NCBI GenBank assembly: GCA_006384855.1
Contig: VCJN01003251.1
Span: 1 to 64,000 of the forward strand
DNA: 64,000 nucleotides
Source of the DNA: Tetraselmis striata
Lineage: Eukaryota > Chlorophyta > Chlorodendrophyceae > Chlorodendrales > Chlorodendraceae
Reading direction: 5' to 3'
Part shown: positions 1 through 11,565 of the stretch, one piece after another
How the letters are laid out: every line of letters begins with the position of its first letter
Numbering within the stretch: position 1 is the first letter of the stretch
The notes under the pieces: model-generated
What the model was told of the DNA's origin: nothing
Seen by the model: the letters and a program-made list of their open reading frames with translations, nothing else
Databases searched by the model: none
Program-made: the position numbers and the translations under genes

Positions 1-239
1 AACACCCCCCATCACCCCAGGCACCCCCCCCCCCTGGAAATAATAAGCTGCAATAATAACATTAAGAAATCCATACAGAAATCCAAAAGAAGATCAAGCT
101 ACGGGCCACCATAGGCGGGAACCGCCAAGGCAGCCACCGACCAGGCATCGCAACCCGCCAGCCGCCGCTCCACACAGTAGGGACTATAGCTGATAGGCCG
201 GAATAAATTACTGTCATGAAAACAAATAATAGCATTTTA

Positions 240-990
240 CTATAATTTTATACCCCCCCCCCCCCCCCCCCCCCACCCCAATATAAATTTTCCCTGGTCT
301 GAATATGAATGCTGAGTATTATTTTGCTGCAGTGTGCAGAATGCTTCAAGGAGCTTGCAAATCACATCAGAGTCGACAAGGGTGGTCGGGTTACATTGAG
401 CAAGTTTTCTAAATAAGTAGCATCCCGACACCACTCTAGGTAAACTAAGAGCAATGGCGTCATCGGTTGGGGGTGCTGGGGGTGCTGCGCCCTGCTCAGC
501 GAGCGTGTGATGATCCTCAATGGCATCGATCTACCAAAGCAACCTGGACCATATTCAACACATCATGATCATAATTTTCAAGTAGGCGCAGATTGACATA
601 GCAGAACAACAGCTTGACAACATTGCCATGCTTAAGAGAAGCACTGCTTTTTTTGGCCATTCGCTTATTATGAACATAGTTCATGATTGCGCTCCATAGG
701 ACAAGCAATGGGGGAGCAAGAGAGCACACATCGAGCAATCTCCTTCAGATGGGTGGAGCACTGCTTGATGTAGTTGGTCTACCACAAAAGAGGGCATTCC
801 GCCCCGGCGCCGCCTGACACTTCATGATTGCCTTTTGAGGGCCCGAGAGCTCACATCCGGGGTTGGTCTCCAGCCATGCAGCTTATTCTAGGCGAGCATA
901 CCTTTCTTTGGCATGGCCAGTCGCCTTTTGCCGTGAGCAGCGTGATAAACGCCAACGCCGACATGTAGTTGTTGAAGTCCTTCATTGACT
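240..990 (-). pseudogene. hAT-family transposase, decayed C-terminal remnant
   Basis: Reading the minus strand from about 780 down to 517, one frame gives the end of a hAT catalytic/dimerisation region (IARCVLSC...ACPMERN, about 760-690). It then continues one frame over as NYVHNKRMAKK and KLLFCYVNLRLL (about 675-575). In intact hAT transposases these segments form one block (VLS..., SA.ERNWS, .HNKKRN.L, KL.F.Y.NLRLL), so the frame change in the middle is a break. Coding-like residue patterns continue on both sides (about 990-830 and 500-240) without an intact frame. No start, terminal inverted repeats or complete catalytic triad can be seen. This is a dead DNA-transposon copy. Family assignment rests on the dimerisation signature only. 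Confidence 0.6.
253..274. repeat. Poly-C tract, 22 bases
   Basis: Uninterrupted run of 22 C, one of roughly 27 pure C or G runs of 14 bases or more in this window. It lies in the decayed 3' part of the hAT remnant, so read from the minus strand it is a G run. Confidence 0.95.
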
Positions 991-2164
991 GTCGCATCCA
1001 ACTCCGCTCCCGAGCAATACTTGCCAAAGATGGTCAGCATGTGCTCGCGAGATGGGGCCTCCAGAATGCCCGGAGCTGCCTACAGTCATGGCGAGTGCGA
1101 GTTGGGTGACAGTTGCGGCCGCAGTGAGCGAAGTGACGACCGGCGACCGATAATCGGGCGGGCGGAAACTCATAGCACGATGGCAATACCAAGTGAGCTC
1201 TCCTAGGCCGGCCCCAGCCGATTGCACGTCGATTCGCAAGCCACCGTGCCAAGACGATGACTCATCGCGCAAAAAGTCGCCAAGGTCGCCTGCTCGCGAC
1301 GTTGCGGCATGTGTTGTGTACTTTGTGAAGCTTCTCGGCGGTACGGAAGGCGGTCGAAACACTGTGCGACAGCCGCTACGCGGCTGTCCGCCGCTGCTTG
1401 CTGCGACTCCAGGCGCGCCGCACGCCCGAATTTCGTTTCAAGCTATTGCTTACTAGAAAATTACCGGCAACATTAATTAATATTATACTATTGTATTTTA
1501 CTATTAATCAATTATACCCTCCAAGCAAACACCAAATACCGGCATCCTATTAGCTATAGTAGGGACGCTTTACTCCCCATCACATAATCCCGGGCCACTC
1601 CAATATCGACATTAGGCCGAATGTGAAGTGGGGGCGCCGACACGAAAGGAGCTTCGAAGAGCAAGTCTCGCAGCAAGCAAGATCGGAAATGGGGGGGTTT
1701 AACCCAACGGGGCGCCATGGGCGAGCAACCGACGCGGGCCTCCCAGCAACGCCAAATCCGCTGAGCGGCAGCTCGGTCGCGTCCCCTTCCGCCGAACGTA
1801 AAACCCCGCCCTCTCCAACAAAACATCCCAGGCCACTCCAATAGCATCACTTATTACTAGGCCGAATGTGACGTAGAGGCGCCGATATGATAGGGAGTGG
1901 GTGCTCAACGAACATCGAACGGGGCGGAGTGGACCAAACCAGCAACGACATGAGATGTCGGTGTATGTCCAGCTCGCACTGCTCCTTGCTGCGCGGCAAT
2001 GGCAGCACGGGCGGGGCCAAGGCTGCTTAGGTGCCACCGTGCACTAGCCCCGCCCCCATCCCCAGCCGGGGGCGGAAGCGGAGGGAGGGCTCGCGATTCA
2101 GAGGGCCGTCGGGACGGTCGTCGGGTCCATCCTGGCAGCGGGTGGAAGGGGGGTGGGGGGAAGT

Positions 2165-2300
2165 TATATACCGGCACCACTACTAGCTTTCAGTATATAT
2201 GATGCCCCATCGCCCGTGAGCTCTGCGCTTTCCCGGCCGGGGAGTTACTTAGGATAGCCACCACCAGCTCGCATACCATCTTTCACCTCGCCGCCTTCGG
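2165..2300 (+). repeat. Direct repeat, left copy (partner at 4230-4370)
   Basis: About 135 bp resembling 4230-4370 in the same orientation. Shared blocks are TACCGG at the left, GATGCCC, GCCCGTGAGC, CTTTCCCG.CCGGG.AGTT and CCACCACCAGCTCGC. Identity is moderate and indels are present. The spacing is about 2.06 kb with only dubious open frames between, so it may be an old LTR-like or dispersed repeat pair. Confidence 0.5.
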
Positions 2301-4229
2301 CAACGGCTTCGTCGTCGCGTAATTGTGTGCACGAGGGTCGCAGAGGCGGATCAAATCCGCATCGAGATCCTATTCCCGGTAGTGAGTCGTCGTGCCACGT
2401 GCGTTGCATCATCGGCAGCGACAGAAAGTCTCTCGGTCGTGTATTTTCATCCCGACTCATGCGTCGGAAGTCGCTCGCAGTTCATACCATGGCTTTGTAG
2501 GTGGGACATTGTCGCGGGGCGATGCGCACGGTATGGAATTGGAGCCGGGGGGTCCCCGTTGGGGGGTGGGGGGGGGGGGGGGGGGGTTACATCTCAACAC
2601 TAGAAGCCGAGTCGCATTATCATGGCTTTGGTGGTCTGCCTCCCGCGGTTGTCAACGATGACAACTACGCCTACCGCCGCAACAAACCGGCGCGGAAGGA
2701 GGATGTCGTCTGTGTCGTCATGCAAGACACATCCACTCGGTCCGCGAATCCTCGCAACATGGCGTCGCGGCATAAACGGTCGTTGTGAGTGGTGGTTTTT
2801 CGGGCTACCGACGTAATTTGACCCGTTACGGGGATGGCGCTGCTCACACACCAGTGTTTTGAGAGGCCTCGTTGTCCTCATCGCCCCAACTGCGCCTTCG
2901 CAACGCTTGGTGTGGCTAGAGTGGGAAGAGTATGCGTTGTGTCGTCCGTCGCGACCGTGCACGACGCTGCCTGCTGCAACGTCGTTGTCACCTAGACAAC
3001 GGCAGCATGCAACTGCCTCCCGGGGGACAGCTACACCACTTGGCGTCCCAGACGTCGCGTGGCGCTCGTTACCACCCCTTTTTGGCTCTAGGTTTGTGTC
3101 CCCGGCGGCCGTCGCTGGTGCACCACCGGCGCCCGCCTCGCCACGACCCTCGCCCCGTCGACGTTGGCATCGTTACGGGTCGGCGCAAGCTACCGGAGCT
3201 CCTACGCCTGCCTACCCGTTTCCCGACTTCTCACATATCCGACATCGTGAGCTGCCCGCTGGGGGCCGGGCAGATCCGCCACTTCGCGCGATCTATGCGT
3301 TCCAAGGTGTCACCGTGGCCGCGGGCCTACAGATTGCAAGCTTGTGGTTGGCACCCGTTTATGGCGACGAGCAGCGGCAGCGGCCTCGCCATACTCCGCA
3401 CTGCGAGACGCGCGAGGACAACGTACCGCCCGGGTCGGCCGGCCTTCGTCTGCGATAGGGCCGACCACCTGCCCCGACACACATCAAATCCGGGACGGAA
3501 CCCCTACACTGGGTCCCATCGTGTTCGTGCCCCTTTGCACTATGCGTCCCGGGTGCCGCCTCTTGTGCAGCAGCACGCCCGCTGCTAGTGATAGCATGGG
3601 GCATACGTTGCCATCGCCGCGTGTCGTAACGTGTCCACCCCTCGTGTACCACGCCGGTGCATGTACATGGTTACCATCGCTTCGTGTAGAACATGATCTC
3701 GTACATCAGCTGGTACGCAACGCGCGCACGCGCCCACAAGCGCAACAAAAGGCTCATCATACCTCTAGCGCTCATGATGGGCACTCGCTAATCTTCATTG
3801 CTTGGCTACATGTTCCCGCTGGCATGCACTCCCGGTTCCAGTCGCGCTCTGCCACGGCACGCGACAATCCATTTGCTGAGCGGCGCCATTGCAAGACGGC
3901 GCTTCCCTACTACTTTCGCAGCGTCCGGCGTATGTCGCCCCGGCTTCCACCGGCGCCGACAGGCCCCGCCCGCATTATTTGACCGACGCCGCCTACTCCT
4001 CGAGGATTCTACCCGTCCTCTCGACGCAAGACCTACCTACAAATCAACACCTCATCCGCCTTCGTCTAGTCGACACTCCTGCCGACAGTCCGCGCTCGCA
4101 TTCGTAAACGAACCGCGTGTTTGTTGGCAAAAAAAATACTCGATTGCATGCTTGAAATGTTCCAAACATGTTAATGTGAGTTCCCACCAATGTTAACTGT
4201 CCTAGTGCAACCCGTGCGGTTTGCTGGTG

Positions 4230-4370
4230 ATTTCAACCGCCGGTTACCGGTACCTCCAGGGTTTCAGTACGAGATGCCCTATTTGCCCGTGAGCCTTGCT
4301 TTCCCGACCGGGAAGTTGGCACTGGACAGCCACCACCAGCTCGCCTGCCACCTTCCATGTCGCTGCATCT
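4230..4370 (+). repeat. Direct repeat, right copy (partner at 2165-2300)
   Basis: Second copy of the segment described at 2165-2300, same orientation. The minus strand is open across it (4244-4777), but that frame has no recognisable domain. Confidence 0.5.
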
Positions 4371-4823
4371 GGCAGCGCCCTCCCGTTTTCTGGTCTCGCC
4401 TTCCGGCTCCGCCTCCACATTTCCCCTCCTCTTTCGCTGTGCCACCTTAGCCAGAAAATTGCGCTTCTTCCGTGTAAAACAGCCTTCGCCTCCTCTGTAG
4501 CAAAACCAGACTCGATTGCAAGCATGTTCGAAACACACAAGGTAGCGCGACTACAGCATGTTCGAACGATGCAGATACAGGTACCCGCGTACACATTATG
4601 AATGTACGATTTGCTGTTAAAATTACCATATTCCGATGCAGGTATACCGTCGGTAAACCGCCCCCATTTATCCCATCGAATAAATCCCAGCGGAACCCCG
4701 AATACGAATTTGTACGGAACTGATTGCAGATCTGTAGGCCGCACGTCGGGGCGCAGCACTACGCACAGGCGGAACATGTCTCATGACCTTCTGCATTTCG
4801 GTTAGTTTTCGTATCTGGGCGGT

Positions 4824-4843
4824 CACACACACACACGCACTCA

Positions 4844-4903
<60 letters not shown>
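4824..4903. repeat. (CA)n microsatellite
   Basis: About 80 bp of CA repeats with a few interruptions near the left end (CGCACTCACTCA), then an uninterrupted stretch to 4903. The open frame read across it on the minus strand (poly Val-Cys) is an artefact. Confidence 0.95.
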
Positions 4904-4904
<1 letters not shown>

Positions 4905-5649
4905 CGTTTTTTAGTTAAGATATATATTTGACAGGCAGTAGCTACTGCTAATAGTGCATGCAATCTATTCATGATCTGCGCGATAATAATATCATAATAC
5001 GGCAGCATATGATAAATAAGATGCTGCCGGCCGCAATGCGACGAAGGATAATAATGACCCCGCGCCGTCATTCGCGGCATTGTTTTCAGCAGGAGGATTC
5101 TCCTGCTTGTAGTGGGTATCCTCTTGCTTAGTGCATATCGACTATTTAAAGAGAATTTATTACGCAAATCGTTCAAAATGCGCTGCAATGCCGGTGTACA
5201 GGCACCCTGCGACAGGTTTTAGGTCTTGATATCTTAATGATATAAAGCACCAGATAACTCTAGGAATTGCAATTTTATGCCCTTTATCCCCAAGCCTCTA
5301 AATCACAACCTCATCGTAGACGGTCGCGCGATGTGTATGGTAGCACTTTTACATCAACACCTTCACCGCCTCACTATAAACCACATCCCCTGTGGTAGGT
5401 GGCAATACAACTACGAGTAAAATCAAGATGGCATCGAACAGCAGTATCTCAATGCATTGCATGTGGCGGATGTCCCCGCACAGGGCAAGGGAGTGCCTCT
5501 AATACAAGTTACATATCACCCACCAGTGCCGCGACGTGTACAATTGCCAGTACAAAGGCTATAAATATGACTGACAAAAAACACTGCACGGGAGCTACAT
5601 TCAACAGTGGAGTAGAAAAGCCTCAACCAGCAGTAAGCGCCGGCGCACA

Positions 5650-7421
5650 TTACACCACTCTTATCCTGCGGGGGAGACAAAGAGACGAGCATCAGCCATA
5701 CAACCATTTCGGCTGTGCTGGTGGGAGCAAAGGCGCGGGGCTGTGCATCATGGGGGTAACGTGTAAGAAGTTGGGGGTGGGGGGGACCTGTCGCCCGGGT
5801 AGATGACGTTCGGGTCCGAGATGACCTTGGAGTTGAGGCTGTACAGCTCCTGGTGCGGGCGGTTGAAGCAAATCCCAATGCGGCACAGCGTGTCGCCCTC
5901 CTGCACCTGCAGCAGACCATCCACGCAGCCACGCATGCGCCGTCACAACCACGTATCTACCCGGTTCAAACCCTATCTTCCTCTTTAATTCACCCGTGTG
6001 CATAGGAAATACGCTACTTCCCGTCAGCAACCCTGCTGCAGTTCCACAGTCACTCCTCAGTGGGTTCACCTCATAGTACTCCGGCTTCTTGGCCCAGATG
6101 AACGCAAAGGCGCCGGCGAGCAAGCCCCCAGCGATGGCCAGCGGAAGTGGCAGCAGCATGCCCTTCTTGCCCTTCTTCTTCGACTTTTTGCCTTTCTGCG
6201 AAGTCTGCGCACCCAGCGTCACGCCTTAGCCTGGTCCCACACCGTCGGTGTCTACATACCACGCCCAAGCCTGGTAAGAGTTCAGCACATGGTGCACTGG
6301 TACTTACCGCCGGGGACGACTTTGCTGCGCTGCGCGGTGATGGCCGTGGCGATTTCGACCTCTTGCCAGGGGTTTTGTTACCTAGCAACACGGGCGGCAC
6401 AGGTTGGAACGGGCACATGTTGGTTCCGCGCCTGTCTCCTTGCTCAGCCCCCGTCCCCAAAAAGGCTGGGGCACACTGTCCCTTATCAGAAGCAGCACAT
6501 GCCGCAGCCCCAAGCGATGTAGGACGATGCTGCGCGCCACTCACCTGATGAGTACCGCAAGACAAGGCATAGCTCGGCTGCCAGCGCACCGGCCGCGTCC
6601 TTCAGGTTGAACCACTGTACCAGCGTGCCCGTCTCAACCAGCGGCTTCAAGGACACCTGGGAAGCGCACGGCGCGGATGTTAAAGAGCGAGCCTCTCCTC
6701 CCAATCGCCCTAACAATGATTGCCAGACCGAAACAGCCCGTTGCGTAATTCTTGTGCAGTCATCCACTGCTGTGGTCCGGCCCACCTTGTCTGTACCAAG
6801 TATGAGGTCCCCCTTGGGCCCAACCTGCAGCATTTCCATCTTTGCAGGCGGAAGGAATGATGGTCAGCTAATACTGGAGAGCTGCCAGCAGCGCAGAACA
6901 GAGGAGATGGGGGGGGGGGGGGGGTCAGGCTGCTACCCGTAGTATGTCTGTCTCGGGATTGATTACATCGAGCCTAATGTCCTTTAGGAACTTGGGCGTG
7001 GTGGAGCCCTTCACAACATCTGTTTGGAACTGTCAGGCAGGGGGGGGGGGGGGGGGTCAGCACATCACAGCGGCAGATTTGACAGCATCCACACCTGCGC
7101 TTGCTGCTGGCCCAAGACAGTACCCCCAGATGTTGTGGATTTGAATTGGCAGCGGCTGCGTCCTGGACCAACAGCCAGTGGCCGAGCACCAAAGCATGCC
7201 AATATGGCTTGCCCAGATGCGGGCTATGTGTATGCAGTATGTGCCAGCAGCATGCCCCCCCCCCCCCCCCCCCCCCCCGGCGCGCACCTGGCACACTCAG
7301 CACTGCCAGGCAAAGAGGGCCCTACCTCCCGCCCGCTCATCTTCAGTTTTACGTAGAAGTCAGGAGCGTTGGACATGTCAGCTTGCACATTCCTCGCCTC
7401 TGCATCCAACACACGGTTCAT
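5650..7421 (-). CDS. C2 domain - transmembrane - LysM domain protein (8 exons)
   Basis: Eight exons with GT-AG boundaries and matching phases: 7421-7326, 7029-6937, 6839-6786, 6656-6545, 6381-6308, 6204-6070, 5906-5788 and 5665-5650, giving about 232 aa. Residues 1-119 form a C2 domain: an EARNVQADM strand/loop, DFYVKLKM, TTPKFLKDIRLDV, then VSLKPLV..GTLVQWFNL and ELCLVLRYSS. Some calcium-loop aspartates are present (AD, PD, GD) but not a full set. Residues 120-158 are a Lys/Ser/Pro-rich basic linker. Residues 159-180 are a hydrophobic, Ala/Gly-rich membrane segment. Residues 187-232 are a LysM domain (YYEVQEGDTLCRIG, SDPNVIYPGD, ending RIRVV). LysM binds GlcNAc-containing glycans; C2 usually binds phospholipid or protein, often with calcium. 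I infer a tail-anchored-like protein with C2 and LysM on opposite faces of a membrane. The start ATG at 7421 directly precedes the first C2 strand. The exon 6 acceptor (6205 or a nearby in-frame AG) is the least certain boundary. Confidence 0.8.
6909..7278. repeat. Three homopolymer tracts inside C2-LysM introns 1 and 2
   Basis: G16 at 6909-6924, G17 at 7040-7056 and C24 at 7255-7278. Read on the coding (minus) strand, the first is a C tract 12 bases after the exon 2 donor and the second is a C tract just before the exon 2 acceptor, where it can act as the pyrimidine tract. The third is a G run in intron 1. Confidence 0.9.
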
Positions 7422-7482
7422 GACGGCCTCGAGTTAGGAGTCTGCACAGACGCATGAAGGCGTGCCTTGTTCCTAAAACATC

Positions 7483-7506
7483 GGGGGGGGGGGGGGGGGG
7501 GGGGGG
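7483..7506. repeat. Poly-G tract, 24 bases
   Basis: Uninterrupted run of 24 G about 60 bases upstream of the inferred start of the minus-strand C2-LysM gene, so in its 5' leader or promoter region. Confidence 0.95.
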
Positions 7507-9172
7507 TGTAGTGTCGGGGGCGGGAAATCGAGTGTCAACTGGCGACAGCTCACTCCAGATGAACTAGAGCAGTGGAGAGGGGAGGGGGGTGGCAAGTGGG
7601 AGCGACGACCAGGTCCAAGCATCGGCCAGTACTACCTGATATTAGCGGCTGATTATCACACTGACTACAACGTGGACAGCTTTTATCAACATAGGAAATA
7701 AGTAGGGGTTGGCGGGACGCGCTTCTGAAATAAATAATATGACATCGGCACTTCTGCTTCGCAACCCACGTAGCACGGCGCACCCACGGCGACGGGTAGA
7801 CGCCGTGCAGCACTTGCCAGTACGTTTATGTGGCGTTGTATTGGCAGGAACTCGTCTCGGGCGACTAGGTCTGCGGGGTTGCACTTTCCAGTGCGTGGTC
7901 AGGGCGAGCCGGGAAATAAGCGCACAGCAGTAGCGACGTGTGACATCTCGCACCGCAGCAGTACCCGTAAATGCCGCCGTACGCCACAGGGAGTAACAGC
8001 ACGCACCGATGACAGACACTTGCAGCCGTGCTACAGGCGTAACTGCCGGCGGCGTTGAAGTAGGTGGGACCATCCTTCTTGACTCAGCGACCAAGGCGGC
8101 CCGCGGCGTGTTCAACAGTGTTACTGGATTAGTGGAGTCCTTGTGAGAAGTGACAGCCTGTGCCGTCAGCCGTCACTACCAGTATGGAGATACTGTCACT
8201 GGTAATCCTTCGCGACCTATCGATACCGTTACGCGACTGGTAGCGACGCGACGGGGTAGCGACTACGGGACCTAAACCGCTACGGGTACAATCCTTACAG
8301 CAGGTGTTATTATCTAATATCCATTTTATATGATATATAAGCGACCAAGTTAATATAAATTATCCACTGATATTACGGTGATTTAACCATGAGTGTCGTT
8401 TGTAACCCCTCCCGACGAGAGGCCGGGAAAAACTATAGATTTATCCTTACAAGTGCATCGCGTACTCGTACATGTCATCCAATTATGACCGGTGCTACGA
8501 CCTGATACCCGTACCGTTAACCTTTTCACAAGTACATTTATTCTATTTTAGTGGGAGGCGCGGCAGCGGCGCGGATTCGATTTATTCCTCATCATCCAGC
8601 CGTGGAGTTCGCTATCGTTCCGCTATTTATCATGAGCTTTCCGGTGTCCTGAGAACGGAGCGAGCCAGCCCGTCAGAAGCGCGCCCGTCGCATGGTGATG
8701 AGGCAGCGACGACAATAGGCGCGCAGTTTTTGCCTCTTAGCAGCCTCGACATGCGAGACATGTGACTCTCGAGTTTCCATCGGCACTGCCGCAGCTCGCG
8801 ACGCGTCCTCTCATACCCTCCATATCTGAGCACACAGCTCTGACTGGAGAGAGGAGAAGGAGCTGCTCTAGGTTGCTGTCGGCGGAGCTGATAGGTGCGC
8901 AGATCACTGTCTGACCCGCACTATGTCGGGCTGGTGGGCGGGCCGAGCACGCGCCTCCCCCCACTCCTTCCCCGAGGGGATATCGCACCGCTGACACCAC
9001 CGCAGCGGCCACGCCGTCAGCCACTAATTCAGGAATGCATGGGTCCCAACTTGCCGCCATGCTTGTAGGTAGCTGTTTGCCGCCCGCGTTGTTGAGTGCG
9101 GAGCTCAGACTTTGGTGCGCTGCATTACAGGGTTGAGGGCGCACCAGAGGCGGGTGGCAGCACGGCAGCGAG
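7507..9172. other. No gene seen
   Basis: Upstream space between the minus-strand C2-LysM gene and the plus-strand dynein LC1 gene, which are divergent, so both promoters should lie here. Open frames of 60-160 codons on either strand show no recognisable domain. The TAGCGAC/GTAGCGACG-like motifs (8230-8270) recur elsewhere in the noncoding parts of the window. Confidence 0.5.
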
Positions 9173-9772
9173 ATGGCGAAGCCCACCACAGTGAAGGAGG
9201 CCATAAAAATGTTCGAGGAGAAGAACAGCGTGGTGGCAGCTGAGGCGGAGAGGGTGGACCTGTATGGCATCTTTCCGCCCATTGAGAAGATGGACGCCAC
9301 ATTGTCCACGCTCAAGGCGTGCAAGCACCTGGCACTGTCCACCAACAACATCGAGAAGATAAGCAGCTTGTCAGGGATGGACTCCCTCACCATCCTGTCC
9401 CTAGGCCGCAACCAGATTAAGAAGGTGGAGAATCTGGACGGTGTATCGGATACACTGGAGGAGCTGTGGCTATCATACAACTTGCTGGAGAAGACGGCGG
9501 GCATCGACAAGCTGGGCAACCTGCGGGTGTTGTACCTGTCTAACAACAAGATCAAGGACTGGGCAGAGGTGGATCGGCTCGCTGGGGTCGAGACCCTCGA
9601 GGAGCTGCTCCTTGTGGGAAACCCGCTGTACGAAGATTTCAAGGCGAATGGTGAAATCCCGGCCTACAGGATTGAGGTCATCAAACGCATCCCGGGCTTG
9701 AAGAAGTTGGATGGGATCCCTGTGGATGTGGATGAGAAGGACGCGGCGGAGCAGGCACGCAATGCAGGGTAG
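9173..9772 (+). CDS. DNAL1: Outer-arm dynein light chain 1 (leucine-rich repeat, DNAL1/LC1)
   Basis: Intronless 199-codon frame beginning MAKPTTVKEAIKMFEEKN and ending at TAG 9770. LC1 is the leucine-rich-repeat light chain bound to the motor-domain side of the gamma heavy chain of the axonemal outer dynein arm. The protein has the family's signatures in order: the N-terminal helix, PPIEKMDATLSTLKACKHLA (about residues 36-55), LALSTNNIEKI, LSLGRNQIKKVENL, LWLSYNLLEK, LYLSNNKIKDW, LLLVGNPLY, and the C-terminal RIPGLKKLDG. I recall the algal/animal family being about 190-200 aa, so this is full length. The start context (GCGAGATGGCG) is favourable and no upstream in-frame ATG competes. A TGTAA signal follows 20 bases after the stop. 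The gene implies the organism makes motile flagella. Confidence 0.97.
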   Translation: MAKPTTVKEAIKMFEEKNSVVAAEAERVDLYGIFPPIEKMDATLSTLKACKHLALSTNNIEKISSLSGMDSLTILSLGRNQIKKVENLDGVSDTLEELWLSYNLLEKTAGIDKLGNLRVLYLSNNKIKDWAEVDRLAGVETLEELLLVGNPLYEDFKANGEIPAYRIEVIKRIPGLKKLDGIPVDVDEKDAAEQARNAG

Positions 9773-9791
9773 GGATGGCGTAGCGCAACAG

Positions 9792-9796
9792 TGTAA
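9792..9796 (+). terminator. Polyadenylation signal TGTAA for dynein LC1
   Basis: TGTAA, the usual chlorophyte poly(A) signal, occurs 20 bases after the LC1 stop codon. The position is short for a 3' UTR, so a later signal could also be used. Confidence 0.55.
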
Positions 9797-10529
9797 ATAA
9801 CATTGCTATATTGTGGGGTGTGAGGTGTGCTCAGGGCCATGGAATATCCCTTTCTCAGCTGTTCGACAGGGAGATGCCAAAGGCATGGCCGCCACTCTCA
9901 TCGGCACTGCAATTCTGCCGCACAATGCTGATAGTAAGCTCACATTCCAGGGCGATTATGCAGCTCATATAAATCAAAGTTTGCACATATTATTTCTCTT
10001 ACCCCTAAACTTTTATCCGATGAACGATACCATGCGTGCTTGCTGGGTAGTCGAACAAACTGTTTGGATCACTGTGAACCAAGCCGGTCTCTTGCTTTGC
10101 GTCTCCCAACCTCCATACCTGCAGCTGTTAGAGGAAGCGTCAAAACCGTTCAACTTGGGCAGAATGGCCAGCATACAAACACAGGCATCTACTGGTTCGC
10201 CTGGCTGTTGTGGCATGCGGGGGCCTGGTATGCTATTCCGACTCAGAATAGCATCCGCCTTGCAATGCTGGGCCGGTATGTGCCGGCACATTGGCAGCAC
10301 TCGTGCTTGATGAAGTGCACATGGCAGCACTGGTTCCTGTTCCTAATATCACACAGGTACAGAGGAAGAGGGAGAGCAAGAGATTACATGACCAATGTCG
10401 CTACTTCTACCTTCAACTCACATTCAGAAACATCGGTAATCGATGCCTTTCAGAATTTTGAAACATTGGTGCTGCCTTTTTGGGACGATATGTGCTTGTC
10501 AAAGTTAATGATGCATGATATATTTATGT

Positions 10530-10579
10530 TTGTGTGTGTGTGTGTGTGTGTGTGGTGAGGGGGGGGGGGGGGGGGGGGG
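10530..10579. repeat. (GT)n microsatellite abutting poly-G (21)
   Basis: Twelve GT units at 10530-10554, then TGAG and a run of 21 G ending at 10579. Confidence 0.95.
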
Positions 10580-10761
10580 TGAATGGGAAATACAAGTCCT
10601 CACTCATTGAAACACACCTTGCAAATACACAGCAAATGCAAAACCCTCGCTAATACTGGACGAAGCTCATAATAACATGCTTTCGTCTTCATGCGGGTGA
10701 GGTATCATGGTCTCGTCGCGCGTGTTTTCTCCAGTACAAGGTTGAATCACAGGCACAGGCC

Positions 10762-11015
10762 ACGTGCTCTGTCCGCTCGGTAGCAGAGCGGTGGTCCCCC
10801 ACTCAGGAGGTCCCCGGTACGAGATTTCAGGGCAATATCGACTGCCCGACCGGGCCCGTGTCCCGGGTTTATCTGGTTGATGCCATTAGTCCTTCGGGGT
10901 TCGAATGCTGAGGCAATGGTCTGTCGGCCATGCCATACCTACCTACGATGCATGTAGTTGGCGCACGAGGTCCAGTGCTGGCGTGGCGGCTTCGGTCGAT
11001 GACCCGGGGCGAACT
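10762..11015 (+). mobile_element. tRNA-derived SINE, copy 1
   Basis: About 250 bp. The head (GTCCGCTCGG, then AGCGGTGGT) resembles a tRNA A-box region, and a degraded B-box-like GGTACGAGATTTC follows. The body carries TCCCGGGTTTAT, GGTTGATGCCATTAG, CCTTCGGGGTTCGAA, GAGGCAATGGTCT and GTAGTTGGCGCA. The 3' end is GGCGGCTTCGGTCGATG, then CCCGGGGCGAA. The same order is found in the copies at 22561-22831 (plus) and 24155-24400, 47430-47645 and 57095-57385 (minus). Confidence 0.75.
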
Positions 11016-11565
11016 CGTAGTAGTAGGATAGGATGCGATGAATCGTCCGGGTCATCATCGTCGCGGGGCGAGTATGAGATAAAACATCGTGAAAACATCC
11101 GTAAGAAAGCGCCGTACCGCTGTCGCCGCAATACGTACCCCATCATAATCGCTATATCGGCGGCGGGGTCGCGCGCATTCTGTGTACGGCGGCTTCGCCG
11201 TACGCTACTACCAGTGCGGGTACGATTTCGCTATACCAGTACAGTACCTCCATACGGTATCGGCTACTGGGTGTCTGGGTGTCGTCGGCGGCCGCCGACC
11301 GCGCGCCGCATCCGCCGGCGCACGCACACGCCGCCTCGCCGCATCGCATCGCACCGCACGGCACGTCACCCCCACAGTCGCGCGAGGGCACATCCGCACT
11401 GAGAGAACCAGAACCTCTGCGACCGACCGCGCACAGTGCAGCCGACGGCGCTTCTGCATCCGTTGACCCTGCGAGGAGCCCGTGGGGCTGGTGCGCGCTT
11501 AGGCTTCGGGCTGCGCTCGCCCCCCATCGAACATCGACCCCTTGTAGTCGGCGGCGGCCGCCAGT

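Larger units (their letters stand above)
991..5649. other. No confident gene; GC-rich open frames and short direct repeats
   Basis: Overlapping open frames of 130-220 codons exist at 2859-3982 on the plus strand, but they change frame repeatedly, are Arg/Pro/His-rich and match no family I recognise. I treat them as GC-driven. Two repeats are visible. A segment of about 70 bp near 1588-1650 recurs near 1828-1900 (shared GGCCACTCCAATA and TAGGCCGAATGTGA). A segment of about 140 bp near 2165-2300 recurs near 4230-4370 (shared GCCCGTGAG and AGCCACCACCAGCTCGC). A 19-base G run lies at 2568-2586. Confidence 0.6.
9797..11565. other. Spacer between LC1 and RNA polymerase I subunit; one SINE
   Basis: No gene seen. 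It holds a (GT)n run at 10530-10554 followed almost directly by a G21 run (10559-10579), a SINE copy (10762-11015) and a GC-rich stretch (about 11150-11560) that probably carries the Pol I subunit promoter and 5' UTR. Confidence 0.5.

Noticed and set aside
2859..3982. Three overlapping plus-strand frames of 199-218 codons
   Set aside because: Different frames, Arg/Pro/His-biased GC-rich composition, no domain, no splice logic. Probably composition-driven.
8737..9642. 301-codon minus-strand frame opposite dynein LC1
   Set aside because: Antisense shadow of the real LC1 gene, whose plus-strand protein is full length and recognisable.
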